Made by a program: the position numbers and the translations under genes. Shown piece after piece: positions 19,160 to 27,969 of a stretch of DNA of 64,000 nt. The first letter of the stretch is position 1; every line of letters begins with the position of its first letter. The stretch covers positions 1,674,001 through 1,738,000 of the forward strand of contig NC_017045.1 in the NCBI RefSeq assembly GCF_000252855.1, written 5' to 3'. Origin of the DNA: Riemerella anatipestifer ATCC 11845 = DSM 15868 (lineage in GTDB: Bacteria; Bacteroidota; Bacteroidia; Flavobacteriales; Weeksellaceae). The notes beneath the pieces were generated by a model. That model had not been told where the DNA came from and ran no database searches. It saw only the letters and a list, made by a program, of their open reading frames with translations.

Positions 19160-19474
19160 ATGCCAAAAAAAGGACTTGCAGAAGTAATACACGCTGCAGA
19201 GCTTATGTTGAGCGGGCTAAAAGCCCATCAGTCGGAGTTGTCGTCAAGAGGATTAGATGCCGCTTTCATAAAGACGATGGAAGATTTGATGAAAAACTTG
19301 GTACAGGCAAACAATCTCCAAGAGAAATTGAAAGCCGACTTAAAAACGCAAACCACCAAAGTAGAAGAGCTGATGAGTAACCTGCAGAAAACGGCTTCCG
19401 AAGCCAAGAAGAGGGTAAAATTAGATGTCCAAAGCTCCCAATGGAAAGCGTTTGGAATTGAGGACAAACGCTAA
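19160..19474 (+). CDS. Small coiled-coil hypothetical protein
   Basis: A 104-residue, entirely helical soluble protein with heptad-like spacing (LVQANNLQEKLKADLKTQTT, VEELMSNLQ) and a basic C-terminus. No signal peptide, membrane segment or catalytic motif. I do not recognise a named family. It is a single transcription unit with its own promoter and terminator and has slightly GC-rich codon use, like the gene before it. A DNA- or partner-binding role would be guesswork. Confidence 0.7.
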   Translation: MPKKGLAEVIHAAELMLSGLKAHQSELSSRGLDAAFIKTMEDLMKNLVQANNLQEKLKADLKTQTTKVEELMSNLQKTASEAKKRVKLDVQSSQWKAFGIEDKR

Positions 19475-19487
19475 CGATGAGAATGGT

Positions 19488-19517
19488 AAAGCCGCCAATA
19501 GAGGGCGGCTTTATTTT
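19488..19517 (+). terminator. Terminator after the coiled-coil protein gene
   Basis: AAAGCCGCC (19488-19496) pairs with GGCGGCTTT (19504-19512), followed by ATTTTG. Confidence 0.8.
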
Positions 19518-19579
19518 GTTAAGGTATTATTTGAAATTTAAGAAATAAATTAAATATGATTTTTATCATATAAAAATTT

Positions 19580-19607
19580 TTGTTTTTGAAAAATTCATTT
19601 ATATTTG
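19580..19607 (+). promoter_or_regulatory. Promoter of the small Cys protein / GLPGLI unit
   Basis: TTG (19580-19582), 17 bases, TATATTTG (19600-19607), 30 bases before the ATG at 19638. Confidence 0.65.
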
Positions 19608-19637
19608 TGATATGTTAAACCAATAAATTATTATGTT

Positions 19638-19943
19638 ATGAAAAAATTATTTTTTGTGGCTACATTGTTGGTCGCTGGTGTAATGAGTGCAAAAGTAGGT
19701 ACTCCTAACAGAAAATGCATTAAAGATGATGCGAGAAAAAGTATTGAGTATCTACCAATAAAAAAGTTAGGAGGAGTGGAAAAGGTAAATATACCTTCTT
19801 TTATAACGGCAGGAGCTTGTTCGAATTGGATTACAGTGGACGCTTCTTGTGGAGCACGATATTATTTGTGTTCGGATCACTATGAGAATATGGAAGAATT
19901 AATGGACGATGTAGATTATTTTGATGATGCGAAGTGTAATTAA
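19638..19943 (+). CDS. Small exported cysteine-containing protein
   Basis: A 101-residue protein with a signal peptide (about 1-18, ending VMSA-K). The mature part has five cysteines, three of them clustered (GACSNW, ASCGARYYLCSDHY), and a very acidic C-terminal tail (EELMDDVDYFDDAKC). The layout is that of small exported, possibly disulfide-bonded proteins often seen in Chryseobacterium-type genomes; function unknown. Its stop codon overlaps the start of the first GLPGLI gene (19924), so the two are probably translationally coupled. A peptide precursor is possible but no maturation enzyme lies nearby. Confidence 0.65.
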   Translation: MKKLFFVATLLVAGVMSAKVGTPNRKCIKDDARKSIEYLPIKKLGGVEKVNIPSFITAGACSNWITVDASCGARYYLCSDHYENMEELMDDVDYFDDAKCN

Positions 19944-20778
19944 ATTTTGTGTTATTTTTTTTGGGCTGTTGATGGTTAATATTGCTTACAGTCAAGTTAC
20001 GGCTTCTGGTAACTTAAATTTTTCGCCGGAACCGTTTGTACAGAAAGAAATTGACCGTGTGAGGTATCAGGTATTTTATGAACTAAAATTTTTGCCTAAT
20101 GCAGACCAACCATCGTCCTTTAGGGAAGCCGTAACTATTTTGCAGATAGGGGATAATTTCGTAAAGTTTGCAGATGCTAATACCTATAAATCAGATTCGC
20201 TTAGGAATGAGTTTCAGTATCTAAAATCTATAAGAACTAAGGAGTTTAACCAACTTTTGGCCCTTAGACCAAAGTTTCCTTATACGATTTACTCCAATCC
20301 GAAAGAGAATGTCTATACGCTTAATAATAGGCTGTCTCATGCTTATACTTATACGGCTCCTATCCCAAAGTTAGAGTGGAACATAAGTTCTACAACTAAA
20401 AAAATAGGCGATTATTTGGCTGTAAAAGCAACCACCCGCTATTCGGGCAGAAATTATGAGGCTTGGTTTACTCAAGAAATACCGTTTTCTTACGGACCTT
20501 ATTTGTTTCAAGGTTTGCCGGGTCTGATTTTGGAGATTAGAGATACCGCAAATCATTATGCCTTTACGCTGTTTAAAATTGAGAAATCTGATACAGCGAT
20601 GACCAAAGGAAGCGGGAAAGAGGTGCTTGAGGTTACGCGTGAGAAATACAAAAAGCTGGAGCGGGTGTATCACGAAAATCCTGGACAATTCATTAAAGGA
20701 ATGGCTTATGATGCAGGAGGAAATCCCATCAATCTTAGGAATAAACCTCGCCCGTACAATCCCATAGAGTTGGAGTAA
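19924..20778 (+). CDS. GLPGLI family protein (copy 1)
   Basis: About 284 residues. The start is taken at one of the two adjacent ATGs (19924/19927); the frame's upstream TTG is unlikely. A signal peptide (cleavage near AYSQ-VT) is followed by a beta-rich domain with the family signature: YEAWFTQEIPFSYGPYLFQG and then GLPGLILEIRDT at about residues 195-207. GLPGLI proteins (named for this motif) are Bacteroidota exported proteins of unknown function, often near TonB-dependent receptors. It overlaps the preceding small Cys-protein gene by 20 bases. It is followed by a terminator. Confidence 0.9.
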   Translation: MMRSVIKFCVIFFGLLMVNIAYSQVTASGNLNFSPEPFVQKEIDRVRYQVFYELKFLPNADQPSSFREAVTILQIGDNFVKFADANTYKSDSLRNEFQYLKSIRTKEFNQLLALRPKFPYTIYSNPKENVYTLNNRLSHAYTYTAPIPKLEWNISSTTKKIGDYLAVKATTRYSGRNYEAWFTQEIPFSYGPYLFQGLPGLILEIRDTANHYAFTLFKIEKSDTAMTKGSGKEVLEVTREKYKKLERVYHENPGQFIKGMAYDAGGNPINLRNKPRPYNPIELE

Positions 20779-20859
20779 GGGAGAAGTTATGATAGAAAAC
20801 TATTAAGTTTTTTATTTTCTCAAGGTTTGTTTTTATTAAACTAATAGAATTTTTATCTT

Positions 20860-20898
20860 CGCCTTCATCTATAAGGAAGTTAGATGAAGGCGTTTTTT
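20860..20898 (+). terminator. Terminator after GLPGLI copy 1
   Basis: CGCCTTCATCTA (20860-20871) and TAGATGAAGGCG (20881-20892) form a perfect 12-bp stem followed by T6. A TATCTTCG box overlapping its left edge could alternatively start the next gene's transcript. Confidence 0.8.
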
Positions 20899-20948
20899 GT
20901 GTAGAATATTTTTTGTAATATTGTTTTGAATTAAATCTTATAAATGCT

Positions 20949-21770
20949 ATGATGAAAAAACTAATTGGAGTCTTTTTATTCTTTTGTGGTTTCGTTGGGC
21001 TTTCGGCTCAAGAGTTAATGGTGTATTATAATGTGAGTTTTAAATTGGATTCTCTGCAAGAACACTTCAATAAGGAAGAAGCCGTATTGGATATATCTAA
21101 AAATGAGGTGAAATTTTATTCCACAGAATATCTGAAAGCCGACTCTATCCAAAAGCAAACGAATAAAGCAAATTTTGCTTATCCCAAATTAAAGTATAAA
21201 GTTAAAAGGGCTCTTAATACTTCTGAAAATACAGAGTATGTTACGATTTATATGGATTATTATGCGTTATCGTCTAACGATACCCAAAATTGGACGATAC
21301 TAGATGAGACCAAAACCGTTAACGGTATTGTATTGAGAAAAGCCGTAACCCGATTTGGTAAAAGAGATTGGGAGGCTTGGTTTTCGGATAAATACCCAGT
21401 TTTAGAGGGACCATATAAATTTAGAGGGTTGCCTGGGCTTATCTTTGAATTACGAGATACAAAGGATAATTTTATATTTTCCGTTAATCGGATTGTGCCT
21501 AAAAAAGAAAAAATAGAAACCGATAATTTTTTAGAAACCAATTATGGCAAAAAAGCACTTCCTATTAAATTGGGCGTTTATCAGAAATTAAAGTTAGATG
21601 ATTATCATAATCCGTTAAAGGGTCAAGAAAACTTGATAGTAATGGGTAAAGATGGTAAACCAGCAAAAATTGATAAAAGAGAACAAATCTTAAAATATCA
21701 AAATCATCTAAGAAAATATAATAATCCGATAGACTTAAATTTAGCGGTTACTTACCCTGATAATAAATAA
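20949..21770 (+). CDS. GLPGLI family protein (copy 2)
   Basis: 273 residues with a signal peptide (cleavage near LSAQ-EL). The signature DWEAWFSDKYPVLEGPYKFRG followed by GLPGLIFELRDT lies at about residues 138-168. Further conserved points are the KAVTRFGKRDWEAWF stretch before it and the NPIDL at the C-terminal end, shared with copy 1. It is a tandem paralogue of the flanking genes, but divergent enough that the duplication is not recent. Confidence 0.9.
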   Translation: MMKKLIGVFLFFCGFVGLSAQELMVYYNVSFKLDSLQEHFNKEEAVLDISKNEVKFYSTEYLKADSIQKQTNKANFAYPKLKYKVKRALNTSENTEYVTIYMDYYALSSNDTQNWTILDETKTVNGIVLRKAVTRFGKRDWEAWFSDKYPVLEGPYKFRGLPGLIFELRDTKDNFIFSVNRIVPKKEKIETDNFLETNYGKKALPIKLGVYQKLKLDDYHNPLKGQENLIVMGKDGKPAKIDKREQILKYQNHLRKYNNPIDLNLAVTYPDNK

Positions 21771-21787
21771 CATTGTTATTGTATACA

Positions 21788-21819
21788 AATTCCTTCTATT
21801 TATATAGGAGGAATTTTTT
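21788..21819 (+). terminator. Terminator after GLPGLI copy 2
   Basis: AATTCCTTCTAT and ATAGGAGGAATT pair over 12 bp with one G-U and run into T5-6. Confidence 0.8.
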
Positions 21820-21882
21820 GTATTAAGAAAAAACACTTACTTTTCATTTTTGTTTAGTGATAGAATAATCTGTTTAGTTGAG

Positions 21883-22671
21883 ATGAAAATAGTTGTTAAA
21901 ATAGGTTGTATATTGTTATTTTGCCATTCTTGTAATGTGTTTGCTCAATCATTTTTAGCGAAGTATCAGGTGACTTTTGTCAAAGATACTTTAAGTTTCA
22001 ATCCGTTAGAGGAAGTAATGGATTTGCAAATTGTGGGAGAGCAGTCTGTTTTTAGGAGTGCTGTAAAATCATTGTCGGACTCCCTTTCTAAAAAGGAGAT
22101 TAGGAATGCTTTAAGCACCGTAAAAGATGGGCAGGTAGTGCTAGATATTACAAATGTCCCAAAACCCAAATTAAGACAAGAAGTTATTCGGCAGAGAGAT
22201 GAAGTGTTGGTGTATGATAGGATTTTTACAGATGATTTTTACTTCCCATTAACGGATAAGGTCGTTTGGAACATAACTAATGAGAAGGAAGTTATCAACT
22301 CTTATCGGTGTATAAAGGCGGTATCTCATTATAGAGGTAGAGATTATGAGGCTTGGTTTACAGAAGAGATACCCATTTCAGAAGGTCCTTATATATTTAA
22401 AGGTTTGCCAGGATTGGTAGTTAAGGTTTATGACAAGAAGAAATATTACACTTACGAACTTACCTATTTTGCTAAGAAAGATAAGTTGGAACTTGCTAAA
22501 CCCAGTTCTAACGCCGCTAAGGTGAATATGGAACAATTTTCGCAAATGAGAAAAGCTCTGCCAGAAACCATAATCCAAAGATTTGAACAGAGGTTGAATA
22601 AACCTTTGCCAGAGGAAAGGAGAAAATTGGTTAGGCAGAATGCTTTGAAAGATAACAATCATATATTCTAA
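21883..22671 (+). CDS. GLPGLI family protein (copy 3)
   Basis: 262 residues from the ATG at 21883; the frame is open to a TTG at 21850 but the signal peptide (MKIVVKIGCILLFCHSCNVF, cleavage near AQS) begins at the ATG. The signature is DYEAWFTEEIPISEGPYIFKG followed by GLPGLVVKVYD, with Val in place of the final Ile. Third of three tandem GLPGLI paralogues. A weaker hairpin (ACTTCTC...GAGAAGT, about 22697-22725) follows the stop. Confidence 0.88.
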   Translation: MKIVVKIGCILLFCHSCNVFAQSFLAKYQVTFVKDTLSFNPLEEVMDLQIVGEQSVFRSAVKSLSDSLSKKEIRNALSTVKDGQVVLDITNVPKPKLRQEVIRQRDEVLVYDRIFTDDFYFPLTDKVVWNITNEKEVINSYRCIKAVSHYRGRDYEAWFTEEIPISEGPYIFKGLPGLVVKVYDKKKYYTYELTYFAKKDKLELAKPSSNAAKVNMEQFSQMRKALPETIIQRFEQRLNKPLPEERRKLVRQNALKDNNHIF

Positions 22672-22791
22672 ACGGATAAATAATAATAGGTTAAAACTTC
22701 TCTTTTACTTAGGGTAGGAGAGAAGTATTTTGGTTTGTGGTTTTAAAAAAATAAAATCTACAATATTCAAAAAATGTTTATCTTCGTGGGT

Positions 22792-23997
22792 ATGAATAAA
22801 ATACTGATGTTTCTGCTATTAGGGCAGATGATTTTTGGGCAGAATATAAAAAGCATTCAATTATTTAACCCTAAAACTAACGATGGTACACCTGTCATCA
22901 ATATTGGGGAGCAGTTGGTTTTAAGGTTTGATGATTTGTCGGGAGGGAGTTCAATCTATCGTTATACGCTGAAACATTATGATAGGAATTGGCAGGAAGA
23001 TGGTCTATTTTTTACCGAGTATGCCAGTGGCGATTTGAATGGGATTATCAACAACTTTCAATACTCTTTTAATACTTTACAAAGATATACGCATTACGAG
23101 CTAGTATTTCCTAACGAGCAGATAAAGCCTAAGATTTCGGGGAATTTTGAAATTGTAATTTACAAAGATTCTCCCTCTAAGCCTTTGTTTAAAAGGAGGT
23201 TTTGTGTGGTTGAAAATAAGGCTTCTTTAGCACTTAATCTTAGCCGATTTTCGGATAGCAAAAGGCAAGAGCTTAATCAAAGGGTAGAGGTAAAGGCTAT
23301 GGGAGACCAAACTTTGCTTAATAATGTTAATTCTGTTTCCTTGAATGTAATTCAAAATAATAATTGGGAAATTGGAATTTACAATCAGAAGCCTAGCAGT
23401 ACTTTGGGTAGTGGGCTAATGTTTCAGCAACTGAATTTAGCTTTTGAAGGGAATAACGAATTTTATTACTTTGATAATAAGAATATGGGTAGAGCTTTTG
23501 ATATGGTAGCAGGGGCTGAAACGATGGAAGGTACTAATTATACTTACTTGCATCCTGTTTGGGCATATCCACTCAATTATCAGTATCAGCCAGATGTTAA
23601 TGGAGCGTTTTATTTCAGAAGAAATGATTTAGGTTTGGAAAGAGATGCTCATAGAGAAGCGGATTATTCTTGGGTATATTTTTATTTAGACTCAGAACCA
23701 GTGCAGGGTAAAATTTATGTTTTGGGACAGTTTAATGATTATACTGCTAATGAGGAAAGCCAAATGTACTATGATGAAAATAGGCATCAGTATGTAGCAA
23801 AAATTTACCTAAAGCAAGGTTTTTACAACTATATTTTAGCGACACAAAAAGAGGGAGAAACGCTAAACTATGGAGAAATAAATGGTAATTTTTGGCAAAC
23901 CGAAAATCTTTATCAAGCATTCTTGTATTACAGACCTTTCGGAGCTAACTATGATGGACTTTTAGGCTATGGAGAGCTAAGAGCTCCTGTTCAGTAG
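22792..23997 (+). CDS. DUF5103 domain-containing exported protein
   Basis: The start is placed at the ATG 22792 (401 residues) because the signal peptide (MNKILMFLLLGQMIFGQ) begins there. The upstream ATG at 22774 is followed by a TATCTTCG promoter-like box (22779-22786) inside the open frame. The product is beta-rich with many Asn and Tyr. It has the features of DUF5103: an N-terminal Ig-like part (GGSSIYRYTLKHYDRNW) and a C-terminal carbohydrate-binding-like part (WVYFYLDSEPVQGKIYVLGQ, then FYNYILATQ). Function unknown; probably outer-membrane associated. Converges with the minus-strand reductase eight bases later. Confidence 0.85.
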   Translation: MNKILMFLLLGQMIFGQNIKSIQLFNPKTNDGTPVINIGEQLVLRFDDLSGGSSIYRYTLKHYDRNWQEDGLFFTEYASGDLNGIINNFQYSFNTLQRYTHYELVFPNEQIKPKISGNFEIVIYKDSPSKPLFKRRFCVVENKASLALNLSRFSDSKRQELNQRVEVKAMGDQTLLNNVNSVSLNVIQNNNWEIGIYNQKPSSTLGSGLMFQQLNLAFEGNNEFYYFDNKNMGRAFDMVAGAETMEGTNYTYLHPVWAYPLNYQYQPDVNGAFYFRRNDLGLERDAHREADYSWVYFYLDSEPVQGKIYVLGQFNDYTANEESQMYYDENRHQYVAKIYLKQGFYNYILATQKEGETLNYGEINGNFWQTENLYQAFLYYRPFGANYDGLLGYGELRAPVQ

Positions 23998-24005
23998 AAA
24001 AGGTT

Positions 24006-24767
24006 TTACATAAATTTCGTAGGGTCTGGATAGCGGTAATTATAAGGGATTTCTATTTCGGAGAGGCGAGAAGAAATAATTCTCCCAAATGTTTCTTGTG
24101 GGGTTGTTGGGACAGCTTTCCCTATTTGTTGGTTTAGGATTTCTAACTTGGTAGGGTGTAGAGGAGCTACAATATTGTATATTTTTGAGGTTAAATTTCG
24201 GTTCAGCATTTTCTCTATAACAAGGCAAACATCTTTATAATGAATATGATTAACCACTTGATTCAGGTTGGTTACTTTGTAGTTGCTTAGCATTCGGTTG
24301 CCGCCCATAAGTCCACCCAATCGTAAAATGTTAAGGTGAGGGAAACTAGATTTCATTTGCTTTTCAATGGATAGAATGTGTTGGTCTAAATCAGTTTCGT
24401 CTAGTGTGTTTTCGTTGATGATTCCTTCAATTTGTGGATAAATTCCTATAGAACTCATTAAAAAAATAGGCTTCTCAAATCCGAAAATAAAGCGACTGAT
24501 ATTATGAAACCTCGTTTTAAGAAGGTGTAAATCTGTGCGTTTTGAAAACGGAACCGTAATAATAATAGCATCTAATTTTGAGAGAATTTCCCAAGGAGTA
24601 TCAATGGGATTATCAAAATTGATGATACTCGTTTGACAACCTTTAATTTTCAGTAGGGTGGCTTTACTTTCGGAAGTATTAGTTGTGTGGATAGAGTAAG
24701 TAGGAGCAAAATGCTCTACCAAATGTTTGCCTAGCCAGCCGCAACCTATAATACCGAGATGTTTCAT
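24006..24767 (-). CDS. NAD(P)-binding Rossmann-fold protein (YeeZ-like epimerase/reductase)
   Basis: A 253-residue Rossmann-fold protein. The N-terminal GIIGCGWLGKHL (5-16) is a G-x-x-G-x-x-G dinucleotide-binding turn. There are strands at IIITVPFSK and PIFLMSSIGIYP, and a GLMGGNRMLSNY segment. It matches YeeZ-type extended SDR proteins that lack a clear Tyr-x-x-x-Lys pair, and the substrate is unknown. Located downstream of hemH on the same strand but separated from it by a terminator. Confidence 0.75.
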   Translation of the reverse strand: MKHLGIIGCGWLGKHLVEHFAPTYSIHTTNTSESKATLLKIKGCQTSIINFDNPIDTPWEILSKLDAIIITVPFSKRTDLHLLKTRFHNISRFIFGFEKPIFLMSSIGIYPQIEGIINENTLDETDLDQHILSIEKQMKSSFPHLNILRLGGLMGGNRMLSNYKVTNLNQVVNHIHYKDVCLVIEKMLNRNLTSKIYNIVAPLHPTKLEILNQQIGKAVPTTPQETFGRIISSRLSEIEIPYNYRYPDPTKFM

Positions 24768-24780
24768 AACTAATGGATAT

Positions 24781-24818
24781 AAAAAGCCCCACGCTTTATC
24801 AGCAGACGTGGGGAATAT
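24781..24818 (-). terminator. Terminator of hemH
   Basis: CCCCACG (24788-24794) pairs with CGTGGGG (24808-24814); on the minus strand the hairpin is followed by CTTTTTA. Confidence 0.75.
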
Positions 24819-24819
24819 T

Positions 24820-25848
24820 TTAGCTTAAATAGAAATTTTTTAATTCTTCCTCACAAAGCGTTTTAATGACTTCTATCCAGCGGTCTTCATCGTTAAGACA
24901 AGAGATGTAATGGAATTGCTCTCCTCCTGCGTGCAAAAATTCCTCCTTGCCCTCTTCGGATATTTCTTCTAAGGTTTCTAAACAGTCCGATACAAAGGCA
25001 GGGCAACAGATAGCTAATTTTTTAACTCCTTTTTTAGGTAGATTTTCTAAAGTTTCGTCTGTGTAAGGCTCAATCCATTTGTCTTTTCCTAAACGAGATT
25101 GAAAGGAAACGATGGTTTTCTCTTTTGGTAAATTAAGTTGTTGAATTACCAATTCTGTGGTTTTAAAACATTGATGACGGTAACAAAACGAATGACTTGG
25201 ATTGTTCTCACGAGAGCAACAATCATTAAGGTTGCACGTTTTGGTAGGGTCTGTTTTGTAGATGTGTCTTTCTGGTACACCGTGGTAAGAAAACTGTAAA
25301 GCATCAAAATCTTGAGGTAGTTTTTCTCGGATACTATCAGCTAAACATTTAATATAAATATCTCGGTTGTAGAAAGGCTGAACATAATTAACTCTCACAT
25401 TAGGAAAGTGTTTTTTTCTTACCTCTTCTGCCTTGTCTATTACGGTTTCTGTGGTACTCATAGCGTATTGCGGATACAACGGAAACAGAACAATATCTGT
25501 AACGCCTTGTTCTATGAGTTTTCTCATACCGTTTTCTATGCTAGGTTGGGCGTACCTCATACCTATTTCCACAGGGATATCTACTAATTTTTGTAGTTTG
25601 GTTTTTATTTTTTCTGTGATTACGATAAGGGGAGAGCCTTCTGGAGTCCACACCGTTTCGTAAGCTGCTGCGGACTTTGGAGGTCTAGTTTTGAGAATAA
25701 TACCTCTCACCAATAATGCACGGAAAAACCAACGATAATCAATGACCTTTTCGTCCATCAAAAATTCGTCTAGATATTCTTTAACATCAGACACCTTGGT
25801 GGATTTGGGCGAACCTAAATTAACTAATAATATCCCTTTTTTTGACAT
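24820..25848 (-). CDS. hemH: Ferrochelatase
   Basis: A 342-residue ferrochelatase inserting Fe(II) into protoporphyrin IX (or the metal into coproporphyrin III in the alternative route). LLVNLGSPKS lies near the start; the metal/proton-acceptor His is H189 in FSYHGVPERH; SFQSRLGKDKWIEPYTDETL and the conserved Glu in ETLEEI follow. A Cys-rich insertion (CNLNDCC, then CYRHQC) near 204-227 may be a [2Fe-2S] site as in some ferrochelatases. It follows the NifU-type gene by 25 bases on the same strand, a sensible link between haem and Fe-S supply. Confidence 0.95.
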   Translation of the reverse strand: MSKKGILLVNLGSPKSTKVSDVKEYLDEFLMDEKVIDYRWFFRALLVRGIILKTRPPKSAAAYETVWTPEGSPLIVITEKIKTKLQKLVDIPVEIGMRYAQPSIENGMRKLIEQGVTDIVLFPLYPQYAMSTTETVIDKAEEVRKKHFPNVRVNYVQPFYNRDIYIKCLADSIREKLPQDFDALQFSYHGVPERHIYKTDPTKTCNLNDCCSRENNPSHSFCYRHQCFKTTELVIQQLNLPKEKTIVSFQSRLGKDKWIEPYTDETLENLPKKGVKKLAICCPAFVSDCLETLEEISEEGKEEFLHAGGEQFHYISCLNDEDRWIEVIKTLCEEELKNFYLS

Positions 25849-25873
25849 AGTTTTGTTTTAGCGTGATTAAATT

Positions 25874-26752
25874 TTAGCCGTTTACAGCCTCCACTTTTTC
25901 TACCAAATCGGGCAGAAATTGTTTGAGTACATTCTCTATACCGCCTTTCAGGGTAGCTGTAGAACTTGGGCAACCGCTACAAGCACCTTGTAGTAGCATT
26001 TTGGCAGTTTTGGTGCTTTCGTCGTATTCCATTAGAGAAATTTTACCGCCATCGTTTTCTACGGCAGGAGCCACATATTCGTTAAGTATGTCGCTTATCT
26101 TTTGTTCCGTATCGGTATATTCTCTGTTAATGATTTTCTCTACTGGATTTTCGTGTTTTTGGGGTTCTTTATGAGAAACCTCGCCACCATTTTGGAGATA
26201 TTCAGCGATAAAAGCTCTAGTAACCACCATCACTTCGTGCCACTGTACAGAATCATCTTTGGTAACCGCAACAAAGTTATCCGAAATAAAGACCTCTTGG
26301 GCAAAATCAAACTCTTTGAAAATAGCTTGAGCCAAAGGCACTTCTGCAGCTTCCTCACGAGATTTAACCTCTACAAACCCCTCTAATAATAGTCTTGAGG
26401 CTACAAATTTCATCACCGAAGGGTTGGGCGTCATTTCGGCATAAATTTGATACACTTCTTTCCTTTGTTGGCGATAAATTCTAGGGTTAGCAAGAAGCTC
26501 GTCTTCGATAACGTTTTTAAGGCTTTGCACCACGTGCTCCCATTCTACGGTATCTTGCTTAGCAACAGCAATAAAATTAGCCGTAATGAATATCTTATCC
26601 ACAAAAGGATAATTAAAAAGTTCTTGGGCTAGTGGTATCTCCGAAATATCCGAATTTCTATCGAGTTCCAATGAGCCTGGGATTAAGTTGTAATCCGCAA
26701 CGAACTTCATTACTCTAGGATTTTCTGTGGCTTCTATGATGATTTGTCGCAT
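25874..26752 (-). CDS. NifU-type Fe-S scaffold protein with two Nfu N-terminal domains
   Basis: A 292-residue Nfu-like protein that would carry a [4Fe-4S] cluster and hand it to apo-proteins. Two similar Nfu_N domains follow each other (about 1-95 starting ENPRVMKFVADYNLIPG, and 103-195 starting MTPNPSVMKFVASRLLLEG). The C-terminal NifU domain (about 215-290) has VAPAVENDGGKISL and the cluster ligands in ACSGCPSS. The duplicated N-terminal domain is a Bacteroidota feature as far as I recall. A TATTTTTG box (minus strand, 26775-26782) is 22 bases before the ATG. It heads a unit with hemH. Confidence 0.9.
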   Translation of the reverse strand: MRQIIIEATENPRVMKFVADYNLIPGSLELDRNSDISEIPLAQELFNYPFVDKIFITANFIAVAKQDTVEWEHVVQSLKNVIEDELLANPRIYRQQRKEVYQIYAEMTPNPSVMKFVASRLLLEGFVEVKSREEAAEVPLAQAIFKEFDFAQEVFISDNFVAVTKDDSVQWHEVMVVTRAFIAEYLQNGGEVSHKEPQKHENPVEKIINREYTDTEQKISDILNEYVAPAVENDGGKISLMEYDESTKTAKMLLQGACSGCPSSTATLKGGIENVLKQFLPDLVEKVEAVNG

Positions 26753-26885
26753 TTTTAAATTAAATTTGGAACTGCAAAAATACGGAAACCAACTTAGACG
26801 ATAGAATACTAGGTTTAGTTTTTTTCAATGATTGCAATTTATAGAAAGAAACCAGTTTTAATAGAATTAAAATAAAACCGAAAAT

Positions 26886-27413
26886 ATGGCACTTATAAGA
26901 CCTCTTTTAGGAAAAACTCCACAGATAGGAGAAAACACTTTTTTAGCAGAAACCGCTACTATTATAGGCGATGTAACTATGGGGGCAGAATGTAGCATTT
27001 GGTATAATGCCGTTATTCGTGGAGATGTGCATTATATCAAAATGGGGAACAGGGTTAATGTTCAGGACAATGCTATGCTGCATTGCACTTACGAGAAATA
27101 TCCACTCGTTATAGGTAATAATGTGTCTATTGGGCATAATGCCATTGTGCACGGCTGTACCTTGCACGATAATGTACTTATAGGTATGGGAGCTATTGTT
27201 ATGGATAACTGCGTGGTGGAATCCAACTCTATTGTGGGGGCAGGCTCTGTGGTTACACAAGGCACACATATTAAATCTGGCGAAGTATGGGGCGGAATCC
27301 CAGCTAGAAAAATTAAAGATATGTCCGCTGAACTTTTAGAAGGCGAAGTAAATAGAATTGCTAATAGCTATGTAAAATATTCTAGTTGGTATAAAGATGA
27401 TGAGCAAAAATAA
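26886..27413 (+). CDS. Gamma-class carbonic anhydrase family protein
   Basis: A 175-residue left-handed beta-helix protein of hexapeptide repeats. Zn-ligand candidates H66, H84 and H89 (MLHCTYEK and SIGHNAIVHG) match Cam/CamH/YrdA. It lacks the acidic loop of Cam, so carbonic anhydrase activity is not certain. Its last codons overlap the ATG of the next gene by 17 bases, so the two are likely coupled. Confidence 0.9.
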   Translation: MALIRPLLGKTPQIGENTFLAETATIIGDVTMGAECSIWYNAVIRGDVHYIKMGNRVNVQDNAMLHCTYEKYPLVIGNNVSIGHNAIVHGCTLHDNVLIGMGAIVMDNCVVESNSIVGAGSVVTQGTHIKSGEVWGGIPARKIKDMSAELLEGEVNRIANSYVKYSSWYKDDEQK

Positions 27414-27942
27414 ACCCACCTTAGAGACGGAGCGACTAGTACTTGATGATATTATTAGAGATGATCTTGATAGAATAGTTACGCTTCTTAATCAGACAGA
27501 GGATTTTTCTAAAAATACATCAAATATAGCTTATCCATATGAAAAACATCACGCTGAGTTTTTCTATGAAATAGCCAATAATAATGATAACAATAGCTAT
27601 ACTTTTGCAATAAGAGAAAAAGAAACAAGACTAATGATAGGAGCAATGGGTATTCATAATGTAGATGCCCATAATAAAGGAGAAATTGGTTATTGGATAG
27701 GTCTTGATTATTGGAATAAAGGTTACGCTAAAGAGGCATTAGCTCGTATTATTTCATTTGCATTTAATAATTTAAAACTAAATAAATTATACGCTTCTCA
27801 CTTTTCTCATAATCTTGCATCGGGTAAGGTTATGGAGTCGTGTGGTATGCAGTTTGAGGGTATTCTAAAACAAGAAATCTTAAAACAAGGGGTTTATTTA
27901 GATTTGTGTAGATATAGCATATTAAATTCTCACAAAATTTAA
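27397..27942 (+). CDS. RimJ/RimL-type GNAT acetyltransferase
   Basis: A 181-residue GNAT enzyme of the RimL subtype: LETERLVLDDIIRDDLDRIV at the start, then IGYWIGLDYWNKGYAKEALARI with the acetyl-CoA turn, and SGKVMESCGMQFEGILKQ near the end. The substrate could be an N-terminal amine or a small molecule; it cannot be told apart here. More AT-rich than its neighbours. Overlaps the upstream gene. Confidence 0.85.
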   Translation: MMSKNKPTLETERLVLDDIIRDDLDRIVTLLNQTEDFSKNTSNIAYPYEKHHAEFFYEIANNNDNNSYTFAIREKETRLMIGAMGIHNVDAHNKGEIGYWIGLDYWNKGYAKEALARIISFAFNNLKLNKLYASHFSHNLASGKVMESCGMQFEGILKQEILKQGVYLDLCRYSILNSHKI

Positions 27943-27957
27943 TCCTCCAAAAATTTG

Positions 27958-27965
27958 TACTTTTG
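27958..27965 (+). promoter_or_regulatory. -7 promoter box of the PIF1-like helicase gene
   Basis: TACTTTTG (TAnnTTTG), four bases upstream of the ATG. No good -33 element at the expected distance. Confidence 0.5.
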
Positions 27966-27969
27966 GGGA

